Of a stretch of 20,032 nt of DNA, positions 1 through 6,341 are shown in pieces; within the stretch, counting starts at the first letter, position 1; every line of letters starts with the position of its first letter. The stretch is from the NCBI GenBank assembly GCA_937900135.1, contig CALCDJ010000008.1, positions 1-20,032 of the forward strand, read 5' to 3'. Made by a program: the position numbers and the translations under genes. The notes beneath the pieces were generated by a model, which worked only from the letters and a program-made list of their open reading frames with translations, made no database searches and had not been told where the DNA came from. This stretch comes from an uncultured Blautia sp. GTDB lineage: Bacteria; Bacillota; Clostridia; Lachnospirales; Lachnospiraceae.

Positions 1-1
1 A

Positions 2-637
2 TTTTGCCTGAAAAGTGGAAGATCAGTTTGTTATAGTGTGCCCGATAACAGCATGAATCTGATCCACAGAGATATCAGCCCTCAGAATATCATGATTACC
101 AGTCAGGGGGTGGTAAAACTTCTGGATTTTGGTGGGGCAAGAGAGTTTTTGACGTCCGGAGAAAAAAGCATGTCTGTGATGCTGAAACCCGGGTATGCAC
201 CGGAAGAACAATATCATTCCCATGGAAAACAGGGACCATGGACAGATGTTTATGGACTTTGTGCAACCATGTACCGCTGTATTACAGGTGAAATCCCACC
301 GGATTCCATAGAACGTGTATTTCGTGATTCACTGAAAAAAATCTCAGATTTCGAAATTTCTTGTCCTGAAAAAATAGAGTCTGCAATTTTACAAGGTCTA
401 GAGGTACATCAAGAGGATAGAATTCAATCTATGGAAGAACTGTATCAAAAATTATACCTGGAGGACTGGAGGGAAGGGGAGAAGCTTCCTGAGGAAAAGG
501 AAGAAGAACAAGCCGAAATGCAGCCATTGCATTCACCTCTGATAGAAAAGAATGTAGGGTTCTCATTTTTGATAACTTTTGGGCTGATCATACTTATTAT
601 AGTATTTTCTGCTCAACCGTGGAAGTACTTTATATAA
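2..637 (+). CDS. Membrane-anchored Ser/Thr protein kinase, C-terminal part (cut by window edge)
   Basis: The reading frame is open to the left edge, so the N-lobe lies outside the window. The catalytic half is readable: the catalytic loop HRDISPQN (Asp and Asn present), the DFG motif in LLDFGGAR, an APE-type motif in GYAPEEQY, and the subdomain IX Asp in WTDVYGL. These identify a eukaryotic-like kinase of the HRDISPxN type found in Firmicutes. After the kinase lobe come an acidic linker rich in Glu and one hydrophobic helix (FSFLITFGLIILIIVFSA) followed by only about 7 residues. The kinase would sit on the cytoplasmic side with almost no external sensor. The DNA after the stop also looks coding in another frame (to the TGA at 721-723), so the C-terminus may have been lost by frameshift. 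The substrate is unknown. The family is clear; whether this copy is functional is not. Confidence 0.8.
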   Translation, partial: FCLKSGRSVCYSVPDNSMNLIHRDISPQNIMITSQGVVKLLDFGGAREFLTSGEKSMSVMLKPGYAPEEQYHSHGKQGPWTDVYGLCATMYRCITGEIPPDSIERVFRDSLKKISDFEISCPEKIESAILQGLEVHQEDRIQSMEELYQKLYLEDWREGEKLPEEKEEEQAEMQPLHSPLIEKNVGFSFLITFGLIILIIVFSAQPWKYFI

Positions 638-1147
638 AAGAAAAGCTGACAAAGGTACAGGAAAAATTCAAAGAGGAAATTCAGAAGAAGAAAGACAAGA
701 AGGTTTTGGAACAGGTGAACTGAAACGGCTGAAAATAGTTTGCATGAACTTGGATCTGAGGGTGAAACGGAAAGTATCATTAGCAGCTCTCAAGCCGTAG
801 AGGAATATAAACGATTTCATGATACAAATGACTCTAATGATTCAAAGGGCGTTTGTGGAGAACCAGGACTCATTCTAAAAGGAGACAAAGAAATCACTTG
901 GATTGGAAAAAATACCCGCACTATGAGGTGATCTGTAGGAGCTATAGTTTTCTTTTACGCATGAATTCACGGAAATATCTACATTGTGAATTTGATGAAC
1001 AATCATGGTAAAATGGAAACTTACTTTCGTGCTATGACGAAAAAAAGCAGAAAACTTACGGAAACAACTCTTTGGCAGCGTGACCGGTTAGAAAGACGAT
1101 CCTCTCATTTGAATTTGAATATTCTAACATCAAGAATGCGTGTCTGA
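638..1147 (+). pseudogene. Decayed coding region downstream of the kinase
   Basis: There is no convincing intact gene here, but protein-like stretches appear in successive frames. One runs from 640 to a TGA at 721-723 (lysine-rich, EKLTKVQEKFKEEI...). A second is readable from about 740 to 931. A third runs from 841 to a TAA at 1009-1011 and includes YPHYEVICRSY and MNSRKYLHCEFDEQSW. A fourth resumes one base over at 1013 (METYFRAMTKKSRKLTE) and ends at 1145-1147. The switch at about 1008 looks like a one-base frameshift inside one former gene. None of the pieces has a good ribosome-binding site. I do not recognise the family. An alternative is that all of these are chance open frames. Confidence 0.35.
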
Positions 1148-1178
1148 CAGATTGTGTGCTTGTAGGATTGTAAATCAG

Positions 1179-1434
1179 GGGATTTCCAAACAAACTTTAT
1201 GCTGCATTGTTTGTAGAAGGATAAATTGTGCTATTTCTAAACAAATTTTTTGTGATTTTGTTTGTATAAAAGCCAATCATGCCATTTCTAAACAATTTTT
1301 GGGGAAAAGTGTGTATTATGATGGCAATAAGGCGTTCTATAAACAATTCTACCGAGAGCATTGTCTATTTGAGAAGAAATCAGGTTATTTATAAACAATT
1401 CCAGCAGTTTTTATAGAATCATTCCCAGGCGGTT
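1179..1434. repeat. Degenerate tandem repeat, five units with a 51 bp period
   Basis: A core (C/T)AAACAA recurs at 1187, 1238, 1289, 1340 and 1392, giving spacings of 51, 51, 51 and 52 bp. Units start about 8 bp before each core, with consensus near gctatttcTAAACAAttttt. A weaker sixth unit may lie just upstream, around 1136-1178. Units 1 and 2 also carry an inverted repeat (AAACAAA against TTTGTTT). Because 51 is a multiple of three, an open frame (GTG at 1140 to TAA at 1392-1394, 84 residues) shows a 17-residue period with ISKQ repeated. That frame lacks a visible Shine-Dalgarno sequence and is probably a by-product of the repeat, although a small repeat protein cannot be excluded. Confidence 0.7.
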
Positions 1435-1486
1435 TATCTGATTTCAGAGTCACACATAAATTTTCTTAAAAAAAAGAAAAAAACAC

Positions 1487-1520
1487 TTGCATTCTCCCAC
1501 CTATAGTGCTACACTATAAT
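1487..1520 (+). promoter_or_regulatory. Promoter of the rpmJ-rplQ operon
   Basis: TTGCAT (1487-1492) and TACACT (1510-1515) are separated by 17 bp, with a second possible -10, TATAAT, immediately overlapping at 1515-1520. An A-rich tract just upstream (1468-1483) resembles an UP element. The promoter makes the alpha operon transcribable independently of genes to the left. Confidence 0.7.
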
Positions 1521-1524
1521 GCGA

Positions 1525-1551
1525 ACGCGCGAATCCTTTGGATAAGTGCGT
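1525..1551 (+). promoter_or_regulatory. 5' leader hairpin upstream of rpmJ
   Basis: ACGCGC (1525-1530) pairs with GTGCGT (1546-1551) with one G-U pair. ATCC (1533-1536) pairs with GGAT (1540-1543) around a TTT loop. Between the two helices is a symmetric GA/AA internal loop. It lies directly after the -10 region, at the start of the transcript, and has no T tract, so it is not a terminator. It may stabilise the mRNA or bind protein. Confidence 0.5.
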
Positions 1552-1595
1552 CCATACTGCAGACTAATACTTAATCTACGGAAGGAGGATTTCCA

Positions 1596-1709
1596 GTGAA
1601 AGTAAGATCATCTGTAAAGCCGATCTGCGAAAAGTGCAAGATCATTAAAAGAAAAGGATCTATCAGAGTAATCTGTGAAAATCCAAAGCACAAACAGCGT
1701 CAGGGTTGA
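1596..1709 (+). CDS. rpmJ: 50S ribosomal protein L36
   Basis: A 37-residue protein beginning MKVRSSVKPICEKC with a GTG start, preceded by GGAAGGAGG. It is the zinc-binding (C+) form of L36: Cys11, Cys14, Cys27 and His32 make the zinc ribbon. L36 is the smallest large-subunit protein and packs against 23S rRNA. It is the first gene of the operon here. The gene infA, which in most Firmicutes lies just upstream of rpmJ, is not found between the kinase and rpmJ. A 287 nt structured gap separates it from rpsM. Confidence 0.97.
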   Translation: MKVRSSVKPICEKCKIIKRKGSIRVICENPKHKQRQG

Positions 1710-1711
1710 TT

Positions 1712-1777
1712 AACAACATTGTATTGTTGTTTGTGAAAAACGTGCGGCTGCAGAATGCAACACCCGGAAGGGTTGTT
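1712..1777 (+). promoter_or_regulatory. Two small hairpins following rpmJ
   Basis: AACAACA (1712-1718) pairs perfectly with TGTTGTT (1725-1731) around a 6 nt loop. Further on, AACACCC (1759-1765) pairs with GGGTTGTT (1770-1777) with a bulge and a GGAA (GNRA-type) tetraloop. Neither has a following T run, so simple termination is unlikely. Confidence 0.45.
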
Positions 1778-1805
1778 CATCTGTTTTGTTTGAAAAAAGC
1801 ATGTA

Positions 1806-1889
1806 TTGCCTAATACCGAGAGGCAACAATTCGGAAAGGCTGCTTTCGCCAAAAGCGGCTGGGTGTTATACCGAGGCACCCCAATTAGG
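1806..1889 (+). promoter_or_regulatory. Predicted multi-hairpin RNA junction between rpmJ and rpsM (candidate ribosomal-protein leader)
   Basis: A long-range helix CCTAAT (1809-1814) with ATTAGG (1884-1889) encloses three consecutive hairpins: CCGAG/TTCGG (1816-1820 with 1830-1834), GCTGCTTT/AAAGCGGC (1839-1846 with 1852-1859), and GGGTG/CACCC (1861-1865 with 1877-1881). The last two abut and could stack. TTGCCT (1806-1811) can instead pair perfectly with AGGCAA (1821-1826), which would break both the closing helix and the first hairpin. The sequence shows the pairings directly. The regulatory role is inferred from the position ahead of rpsM-rpsK-rpsD, since S4 is a known autoregulator of this operon in other bacteria. 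Confidence 0.55.
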
Positions 1890-1918
1890 AAACTAGAAAA
1901 AGAAAGAAACGTATCCGA

Positions 1919-1987
1919 GGTATCCCATTTCACCTTGTAAAATACAAGTGATACCCGAAGCGTGAACTTTCAGGAAGAAAATGGAGG
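1919..1987 (+). promoter_or_regulatory. Hairpin with possible pseudoknot onto the rpsM Shine-Dalgarno
   Basis: GGTAT (1919-1923) pairs with ATACC (1951-1955). Inside it, CAC-TTGTA (1931-1933, 1935-1939, with C1934 bulged) pairs with TACAAGTG (1943-1950) around an AAA loop. The unpaired 5' side loop CCCATTT contains CCATTT (1925-1930), which is exactly complementary to AAATGG (1979-1984). The last two Gs of that segment begin the GGAGG ribosome-binding site of rpsM. This is a pseudoknot geometry that could reduce rpsM initiation. Confidence 0.45.
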
Positions 1988-1996
1988 AAACAGTAC

Positions 1997-2365
1997 ATGG
2001 CTCGTATAGCTGGTGTAGACTTACCAAGAGAAAAACGTGTAGAAATCGGTCTTACCTATATTTATGGAATTGGTAGACCAAGTGCAACTAAAATTCTGGA
2101 GCAGGCTGGTGTAAATCCTGACACACGTGTCAGAGACCTGACTGACGAAGAAGTAAAGAAAATCAGCGCTGTCATTGATGGAACAATGATGGTAGAAGGT
2201 GATCTTCGTAGAGAAATCGCTCTGAACATTAAGAGACTGCAGGAAATCGGATGCTACAGAGGTATCCGTCATCGTAAAGGACTTCCGGTTCGTGGTCAGA
2301 AGACTAAGACCAATGCAAGAACACGTAAAGGTCCGAAGAGAACAGTAGCTAATAAGAAGAAATAA
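1997..2365 (+). CDS. rpsM: 30S ribosomal protein S13
   Basis: A 122-residue protein starting MARIAGVDLPREKRVEIGLTY, typical in length and in its conserved N-terminal helix-two-turn-helix region (YIYGIGRPSA). The basic C-terminal tail (GLPVRGQKTKTNARTRKGPKR) reaches towards tRNA in the P site of the ribosome. S13 sits in the 30S head and contacts the 50S subunit through bridge B1. The start at ATG 1997 is fixed by GGAGG at 1983-1987. It is the second gene of the operon, preceded by the structured region described separately and followed 48 bp later by rpsK. Confidence 0.98.
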   Translation: MARIAGVDLPREKRVEIGLTYIYGIGRPSATKILEQAGVNPDTRVRDLTDEEVKKISAVIDGTMMVEGDLRREIALNIKRLQEIGCYRGIRHRKGLPVRGQKTKTNARTRKGPKRTVANKKK

Positions 2366-2413
2366 TTTTAACAATAAATTTTGAGAAAAAGGAAAGTGTA
2401 GGTTAGTTTTAAA

Positions 2414-2809
2414 ATGGCAAAAACAACTAAAAAAGTTACGACAAAACGTCGTGTCAAGAAAAACGTTGAACACGGACAGGCACATATCCAGTCTTCTTTC
2501 AATAACACAATCGTTACATTGACTGACAGCGAAGGAAATGCTCTTTCTTGGGCAAGTGCAGGTGGTCTGGGATTTAGAGGTTCAAGGAAATCTACTCCTT
2601 ACGCAGCACAGATGGCAGCAGAGACTGCAACAAAAGCTGCTTTAGTACATGGATTAAAAACAGTAGACGTTATGGTTAAAGGACCAGGATCTGGCCGTGA
2701 AGCTGCAATCCGTGCCCTTCAGGCATGTGGTCTTGAAGTAACCAGCATCCGCGACGTAACACCAGTTCCACATAACGGATGTCGTCCACCAAAACGCAGA
2801 AGAGTCTAA
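2414..2809 (+). CDS. rpsK: 30S ribosomal protein S11
   Basis: A 131-residue protein of the expected length, with the family signature around AHIQSSFNNTIVTLTD and the C-terminal SIRDVTPVPHNGCRPPKRRRV. S11 lies on the platform of the 30S subunit near the 3' end of 16S rRNA and the mRNA exit. The start ATG is the only one giving the usual N-terminus (MAKTTKKVTTKRRVKK). Its ribosome-binding site is weak: the nearest purine run, GGAAAG at 2391-2396, is about 17 nt upstream, in contrast to the strong GGAGG sites of its neighbours. Expression may therefore partly depend on translation of rpsM. Confidence 0.98.
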   Translation: MAKTTKKVTTKRRVKKNVEHGQAHIQSSFNNTIVTLTDSEGNALSWASAGGLGFRGSRKSTPYAAQMAAETATKAALVHGLKTVDVMVKGPGSGREAAIRALQACGLEVTSIRDVTPVPHNGCRPPKRRRV

Positions 2810-2827
2810 TTTAGGAGGTAGCATAAG

Positions 2828-3421
2828 ATGGCAGTAAATAGAGTGCCTGTTCTGAAAAGATGCAGATCCCTTGGCCTGGATCCAATGTATTTAGGAATTG
2901 ATAAAAAGTCCACAAGACAGTTAAAACGTGCAAACAGAAAACTTTCTGAGTACGGTTTACAGTTAAGAGAAAAACAGAAAGCAAAATTCATCTACGGAGT
3001 ACTGGAGAAACCTTTCCGTAACTACTACAAAAAAGCTGACAGAATGCCTGGACAGACTGGTGAAAACCTGATGACCATGCTGGAGAGCAGACTTGACAAC
3101 GTAATTTTCCGTATGGGATTTGCAAGAACAAGAAGAGAAGCTCGTCAGATCGTTGATCACAAGCATGTACTGGTAAACGGCAAATGTGTAAACATTCCGT
3201 CCTACCTTGTAAAAGCTGGTGACACTGTTGAGATTAAAGAAAAATGCAAAGGTTCTGAAAGATACAAAGGTATCCTGGAAGTAACTGGCGGCAGACTGGT
3301 TCCAGAATGGCTGGATGTAAACCAGGAAGCATTAAGCGGAACTGTAAAAGAACTTCCAAACAGAGCTGCAATTGATGTACCAGTTGACGAGATGCTGATC
3401 GTCGAGTTGTACTCCAAATAA
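2828..3421 (+). CDS. rpsD: 30S ribosomal protein S4
   Basis: A 197-residue protein starting MAVNRVPVLKRCRSLGLDP, of normal length for S4. The S4 RNA-binding domain is visible at about residues 88-150 (MLESRLDNVIFRMGFARTRREARQIVDHKHVLVNG). Only one Cys is present in the N-terminal region, so it is the zinc-free (C-) form. S4 initiates 30S assembly by binding the 16S five-way junction, and in E. coli it represses its own alpha operon by binding the leader mRNA. It is the natural candidate ligand for the RNA structures upstream of rpsM in this window. Ribosome-binding site AGGAGG lies just before ATG 2828, and the gap to rpsK is only 18 bp. Confidence 0.98.
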   Translation: MAVNRVPVLKRCRSLGLDPMYLGIDKKSTRQLKRANRKLSEYGLQLREKQKAKFIYGVLEKPFRNYYKKADRMPGQTGENLMTMLESRLDNVIFRMGFARTRREARQIVDHKHVLVNGKCVNIPSYLVKAGDTVEIKEKCKGSERYKGILEVTGGRLVPEWLDVNQEALSGTVKELPNRAAIDVPVDEMLIVELYSK

Positions 3422-3479
3422 TAAAATAAGCATTCATACCCTCAAACGTTGATGAACCCAGAAGGAGGGAACCTAAATA

Positions 3480-4439
3480 GTGTTTGATTTTAATAAACCA
3501 AAAATCGAAATTACCGAGATATCCGAAGACAAAAAATTTGGAAGATTTGTTGTTGAGCCTCTGGAAAGAGGATACGGAACCACCCTTGGCAATTCTTTAA
3601 GAAGAATTATGCTGTCTTCCCTTCCGGGAGCTGCAGTAAGCCAGGTAAAGATCGATGGTGTACTTCATGAATTCAGTTCTATTCCTGGAGTAAAGGAAGA
3701 TGTAACTGAGATCATCATGAACCTGAAAAGCCTTGCTATTAAGAATAACAGCAGTGACAATGAGCCTAAGACCGCATACATTGAGTGTGAGGGCAAAGGT
3801 GTTGTAACCGCTGCTGATATCCAGGTAGATCAGGATATTGAGATCATGAATCCGGATCAGGTAATTGCTACCCTCAACGGTGGAAAAGACTGCAGACTTG
3901 CTATGGAATTAACCATTACAAAGGGTCGCGGATATATCAGTGCCGATAAAGGCAAAACAGACGATATGCCAATTGGCATGATCGCGGTAGATGCAATCTA
4001 TACACCGGTAGACAGAGTCAACATGATCGTAGAGAATACACGTGTTGGACAGGTGACCGATTTCGATAAATTGACACTGGATGTTTATACCAATGGTACT
4101 TTAAATCCAGATGAGGCTGTCAGCCTTGCAGCAAAAGTATTAAGCGAGCATTTAAGCCTGTTCATTGATCTTTCTGAGAATGCGAAGACCGCTGAGGTCA
4201 TGATCGAGAAAGAAGACAATGAAAAAGAAAAAGTTCTGGAAATGAGCATTGATGAACTTGAACTCTCTGTTCGTTCCTACAACTGCTTGAAGAGAGCTGG
4301 TATTAATACCGTAGAAGAACTGACCAACAAAACTTCTGAGGATATGATGAAGGTTCGTAACCTTGGTCGTAAATCCCTGGAAGAAGTTCTTGCGAAGCTG
4401 AAAGAGCTGGGCTTACAGTTACAGCCAACTGAGGAATAA
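3480..4439 (+). CDS. rpoA: DNA-directed RNA polymerase subunit alpha
   Basis: A 319-residue protein with a GTG start preceded by GAAGGAGGG (3461-3469). The N-terminal assembly domain shows the hallmark ERGYGTTLGNSLRRIMLSSLPG, used for alpha dimerisation and contact with beta and beta'. The C-terminal domain (from about residue 250) contains SVRSYNCLKRAGINTVEELT and RNLGRKSLEEV, the helix-hairpin-helix region that binds UP elements and activators. It is the fifth gene of the operon. CCCTC at 3439-3443 could pair with GAGGG in the ribosome-binding site, but this is a short, uncertain helix. Confidence 0.99.
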   Translation: MFDFNKPKIEITEISEDKKFGRFVVEPLERGYGTTLGNSLRRIMLSSLPGAAVSQVKIDGVLHEFSSIPGVKEDVTEIIMNLKSLAIKNNSSDNEPKTAYIECEGKGVVTAADIQVDQDIEIMNPDQVIATLNGGKDCRLAMELTITKGRGYISADKGKTDDMPIGMIAVDAIYTPVDRVNMIVENTRVGQVTDFDKLTLDVYTNGTLNPDEAVSLAAKVLSEHLSLFIDLSENAKTAEVMIEKEDNEKEKVLEMSIDELELSVRSYNCLKRAGINTVEELTNKTSEDMMKVRNLGRKSLEEVLAKLKELGLQLQPTEE

Positions 4440-4492
4440 GGAAAAACCTGATTCCTTGCAACAATAGAATAGTGGGGATTTGCTAAGCAGCA

Positions 4493-4527
4493 GGACAGTA
4501 AGACCGAACAAGCGTGTTCTGTTGTCC
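4493..4527 (+). promoter_or_regulatory. Hairpin in the rpoA-rplQ gap
   Basis: GGACA (4493-4497) pairs with TGTCC (4523-4527), and inside it GAACA (4506-4510) pairs with TGTTC (4515-4519) around an AGCG loop. The structure ends about 8 nt before the GGAGG site of rplQ and has no T tract. It may be a processing or translational element in the 108 nt gap. Confidence 0.4.
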
Positions 4528-4547
4528 CACAGATGGAGGAAAATAAA

Positions 4548-5084
4548 ATGGCAAAATACAGAAAATTAAGCAGAACCTCTGACCAGAGAAAAGCTTTATT
4601 AAGAAACCAGGTAACAAATCTGTTATACAACGGAAAAATCGTTACCACTGAAGCAAAAGCAAAAGAAATCCGTAAAATCGCTGAAGGACTGATCGCTATG
4701 GCAGTTCGCGAAAAAGACAACTTTGAAACTGTTACTGTAACTGCTAAAGTTGCTCGTAAAGATGCAGAAGGCAAGAGAGTAAAAGAAGTTGTTGACGGAA
4801 AGAAGAAAACTGTATACGATGAAGTTCAGAAAGAAATCACAAAAGATTCCGCTTCCAGACTTCACGCTCGTCGTCAGATGATGAAAGTATTCTACCCAGT
4901 GAAAGAAGTTCCTGCAAAGGGCGCTGGCAAGAAGAAAAACACCAAAGACGTAGATATGGTTAAGAAAATGTTTGAAGAAATCGCTCCGAAATATGTTGGA
5001 CGTAACGGTGGTTACACAAGAATCATCAAAATCGGACCACGTAAGGGCGATGCTGCTATGGAAGTATTAATCGAGTTAGTATAA
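4548..5084 (+). CDS. rplQ: 50S ribosomal protein L17
   Basis: A 178-residue protein starting MAKYRKLSRTSDQRKALLRN. An upstream in-frame ATG at 4533 is rejected as the start because it overlaps the GGAGG ribosome-binding site (4536-4540) serving ATG 4548. L17 is usually about 115-130 residues. This one is longer because of a Lys/Glu-rich segment after the first helical region (roughly residues 55-90, DAEGKRVKEVVDGKKKTVYDE) and another near KGAGKKKNTKDVD. Such extended forms occur in Clostridia. The conserved SRLHARRQMM and C-terminal NGGYTRIIKIGPRKGDAA are intact. L17 lies near the peptide exit of the 50S subunit. It is the last gene of the operon. Confidence 0.97.
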   Translation: MAKYRKLSRTSDQRKALLRNQVTNLLYNGKIVTTEAKAKEIRKIAEGLIAMAVREKDNFETVTVTAKVARKDAEGKRVKEVVDGKKKTVYDEVQKEITKDSASRLHARRQMMKVFYPVKEVPAKGAGKKKNTKDVDMVKKMFEEIAPKYVGRNGGYTRIIKIGPRKGDAAMEVLIELV

Positions 5085-5107
5085 AACAGACTTTCTAAAG
5101 CTTAATC

Positions 5108-5146
5108 AGAAGGGATATTTACATCACGTAAATATCCCTTCTTTAT
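5108..5146 (+). terminator. Intrinsic terminator of the alpha operon
   Basis: A perfect 15 bp inverted repeat (AGAAGGGATATTTAC, 5108-5122, with its complement at 5128-5142), a 5 nt loop and a T-rich end (TTTAT). It lies 23 bp after the rplQ stop. Confidence 0.9.
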
Positions 5147-5211
5147 CTATATAAAAAATTCTTTTTAGAGACAGAAAATGGAACAGACCCCTGGTTTCCA
5201 GGATTCATAAA

Positions 5212-5240
5212 TTGACAAAATCCGTGTAAACTTGTAAAAT
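5212..5240 (+). promoter_or_regulatory. Sigma-A-type promoter of the GDPD-murT-gatD unit
   Basis: TTGACA (5212-5217), a 17 bp spacer and TAAAAT (5235-5240), about 65 bp before the start codon of the GDPD-like gene. Confidence 0.75.
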
Positions 5241-5305
5241 GTTCATGGACTGCGAGAAAAAACCAGAGACAGAAAACATATCTGTGGCGAAATGAGAGAA
5301 GCGAT

Positions 5306-6247
5306 ATGAAATACAGGAAACAGGAATACAAGACAACAAAAAAAGGCAGAAAAATACGGCATGCATTATTTTTTGCAGAACTATTGTTTCTTGCAGGAAT
5401 CCTGACAGGAGGAAGTCATCTGGCCATGCTGGAAGAGAAACAGCCAGTTTCAGAAGAACAGGTGAAGACGCCTGTATTTTCCTGGGAAAATTACGTAACC
5501 ATTGCACATGCCTTAGGTGAGGTGGATGGAAAAACATATTTGAATTCTCCGGAGGGATTTGTCAAATACTATGAAAAAGGAGTCCGTCTTTTTGAGGTGG
5601 ATCTGGTGAAAACCTCAGATGGTGTGTGGGTATGCCGGCATAGCTGGAATCAATCCATGGGACAATGGGAAACAAAAGGGAAAAATATTCTTTCAGAGGC
5701 CGATTTCCTTTCCAGACCTTTGTACGGTACATACGAAACCATGACATTAAAGGACTTATTCCTGCTTTTGAAACAATATCCAGATGCCTTTGTTCTTTTG
5801 GATTCCAAACAGTATTCCATTCGGAATTATCAGAAGACCATTGAAGATTATGTGGAATATATGGAGATTGCCAAAGAGGCAGATGCCAGAGAAGTGCTGG
5901 ACCAGCTGATTCCGGAAATATATAATGAAGCTATGTTTCCCGGAACCGCATTGTTGTATCAATTTCCTTCCTACATTTATTCTCTCTGGCAGGAGTATTC
6001 CCTGGAGGAACTGGAACACATTGCAGATTTTTGCAAGGAAAAGGGAATTCCTGCAGTGACGGTGTATCGGGAATACTGGACAGAAGAAATTCAGCAGATT
6101 TTTTCCAGGAGAGAGATTTTTGTTTATGTTTATACGGTGAATGAAGTTGCAGAAGCGGAGAATTATCTCCAGGCAGGGGCAGCTGGCATCTGTACAGACA
6201 GCATTCTGAGAGAAGATCTGAGAAAAGAAAAAGAAGACCTGGAGTGA
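5306..6247 (+). CDS. Membrane-anchored GDPD/PI-PLC-like phosphodiesterase
   Basis: A 313-residue protein with a basic N-terminus, one hydrophobic helix at about residues 19-37 (signal anchor) and an external domain resembling glycerophosphodiester phosphodiesterase / PI-specific phospholipase C TIM barrels. Candidate catalytic residues are His68 (AHALG), Glu97 and Asp99 (FEVDL) and His112 (CRHSW), matching the H, E-x-D, H pattern of GDPD enzymes. The usual HRG motif is replaced by AHALG, so the substrate may differ from glycerophosphodiesters. The C-terminal part (VYVYTVNEVAEAENYLQAGAAGICTD) is the classic last-strand region. The external location suggests action on membrane lipid head groups or teichoic-type polymers. 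It is followed 94 bp later by murT without a clear terminator. The exact substrate is unknown. Confidence 0.75.
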   Translation: MKYRKQEYKTTKKGRKIRHALFFAELLFLAGILTGGSHLAMLEEKQPVSEEQVKTPVFSWENYVTIAHALGEVDGKTYLNSPEGFVKYYEKGVRLFEVDLVKTSDGVWVCRHSWNQSMGQWETKGKNILSEADFLSRPLYGTYETMTLKDLFLLLKQYPDAFVLLDSKQYSIRNYQKTIEDYVEYMEIAKEADAREVLDQLIPEIYNEAMFPGTALLYQFPSYIYSLWQEYSLEELEHIADFCKEKGIPAVTVYREYWTEEIQQIFSRREIFVYVYTVNEVAEAENYLQAGAAGICTDSILREDLRKEKEDLE

Positions 6248-6341
6248 AGTTCAGCCAGGATGGATATACTGGAAACAGACAAATGAAAACAGACAAGGTT
6301 CCGTAAGGGAAACTGGAAGAAAAGTGTAAAGGGTGAGAAAC

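Noticed and set aside
1179..1434. The tandem repeat as a CRISPR array
   Set aside because: Units are degenerate along their whole length, the conserved core is only about 7-15 bp, there are no unique spacers between invariant repeats, and no cas genes are present.
1710..1996. T-box or metabolite riboswitch before rpsM
   Set aside because: No T-box sequence, specifier stem or terminator/antiterminator pair is seen; the gene context favours a ribosomal-protein leader.
2021..2485. 154-residue frame on the minus strand
   Set aside because: It lies antisense to rpsM and the start of rpsK, has low-complexity Ser/Cys/Phe composition and no ribosome-binding site; a shadow of real genes.
3439..3469. 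Sequestration of the rpoA ribosome-binding site by CCCTC
   Set aside because: The helix is only 5 bp with a 21 nt loop and no further support; likely chance.
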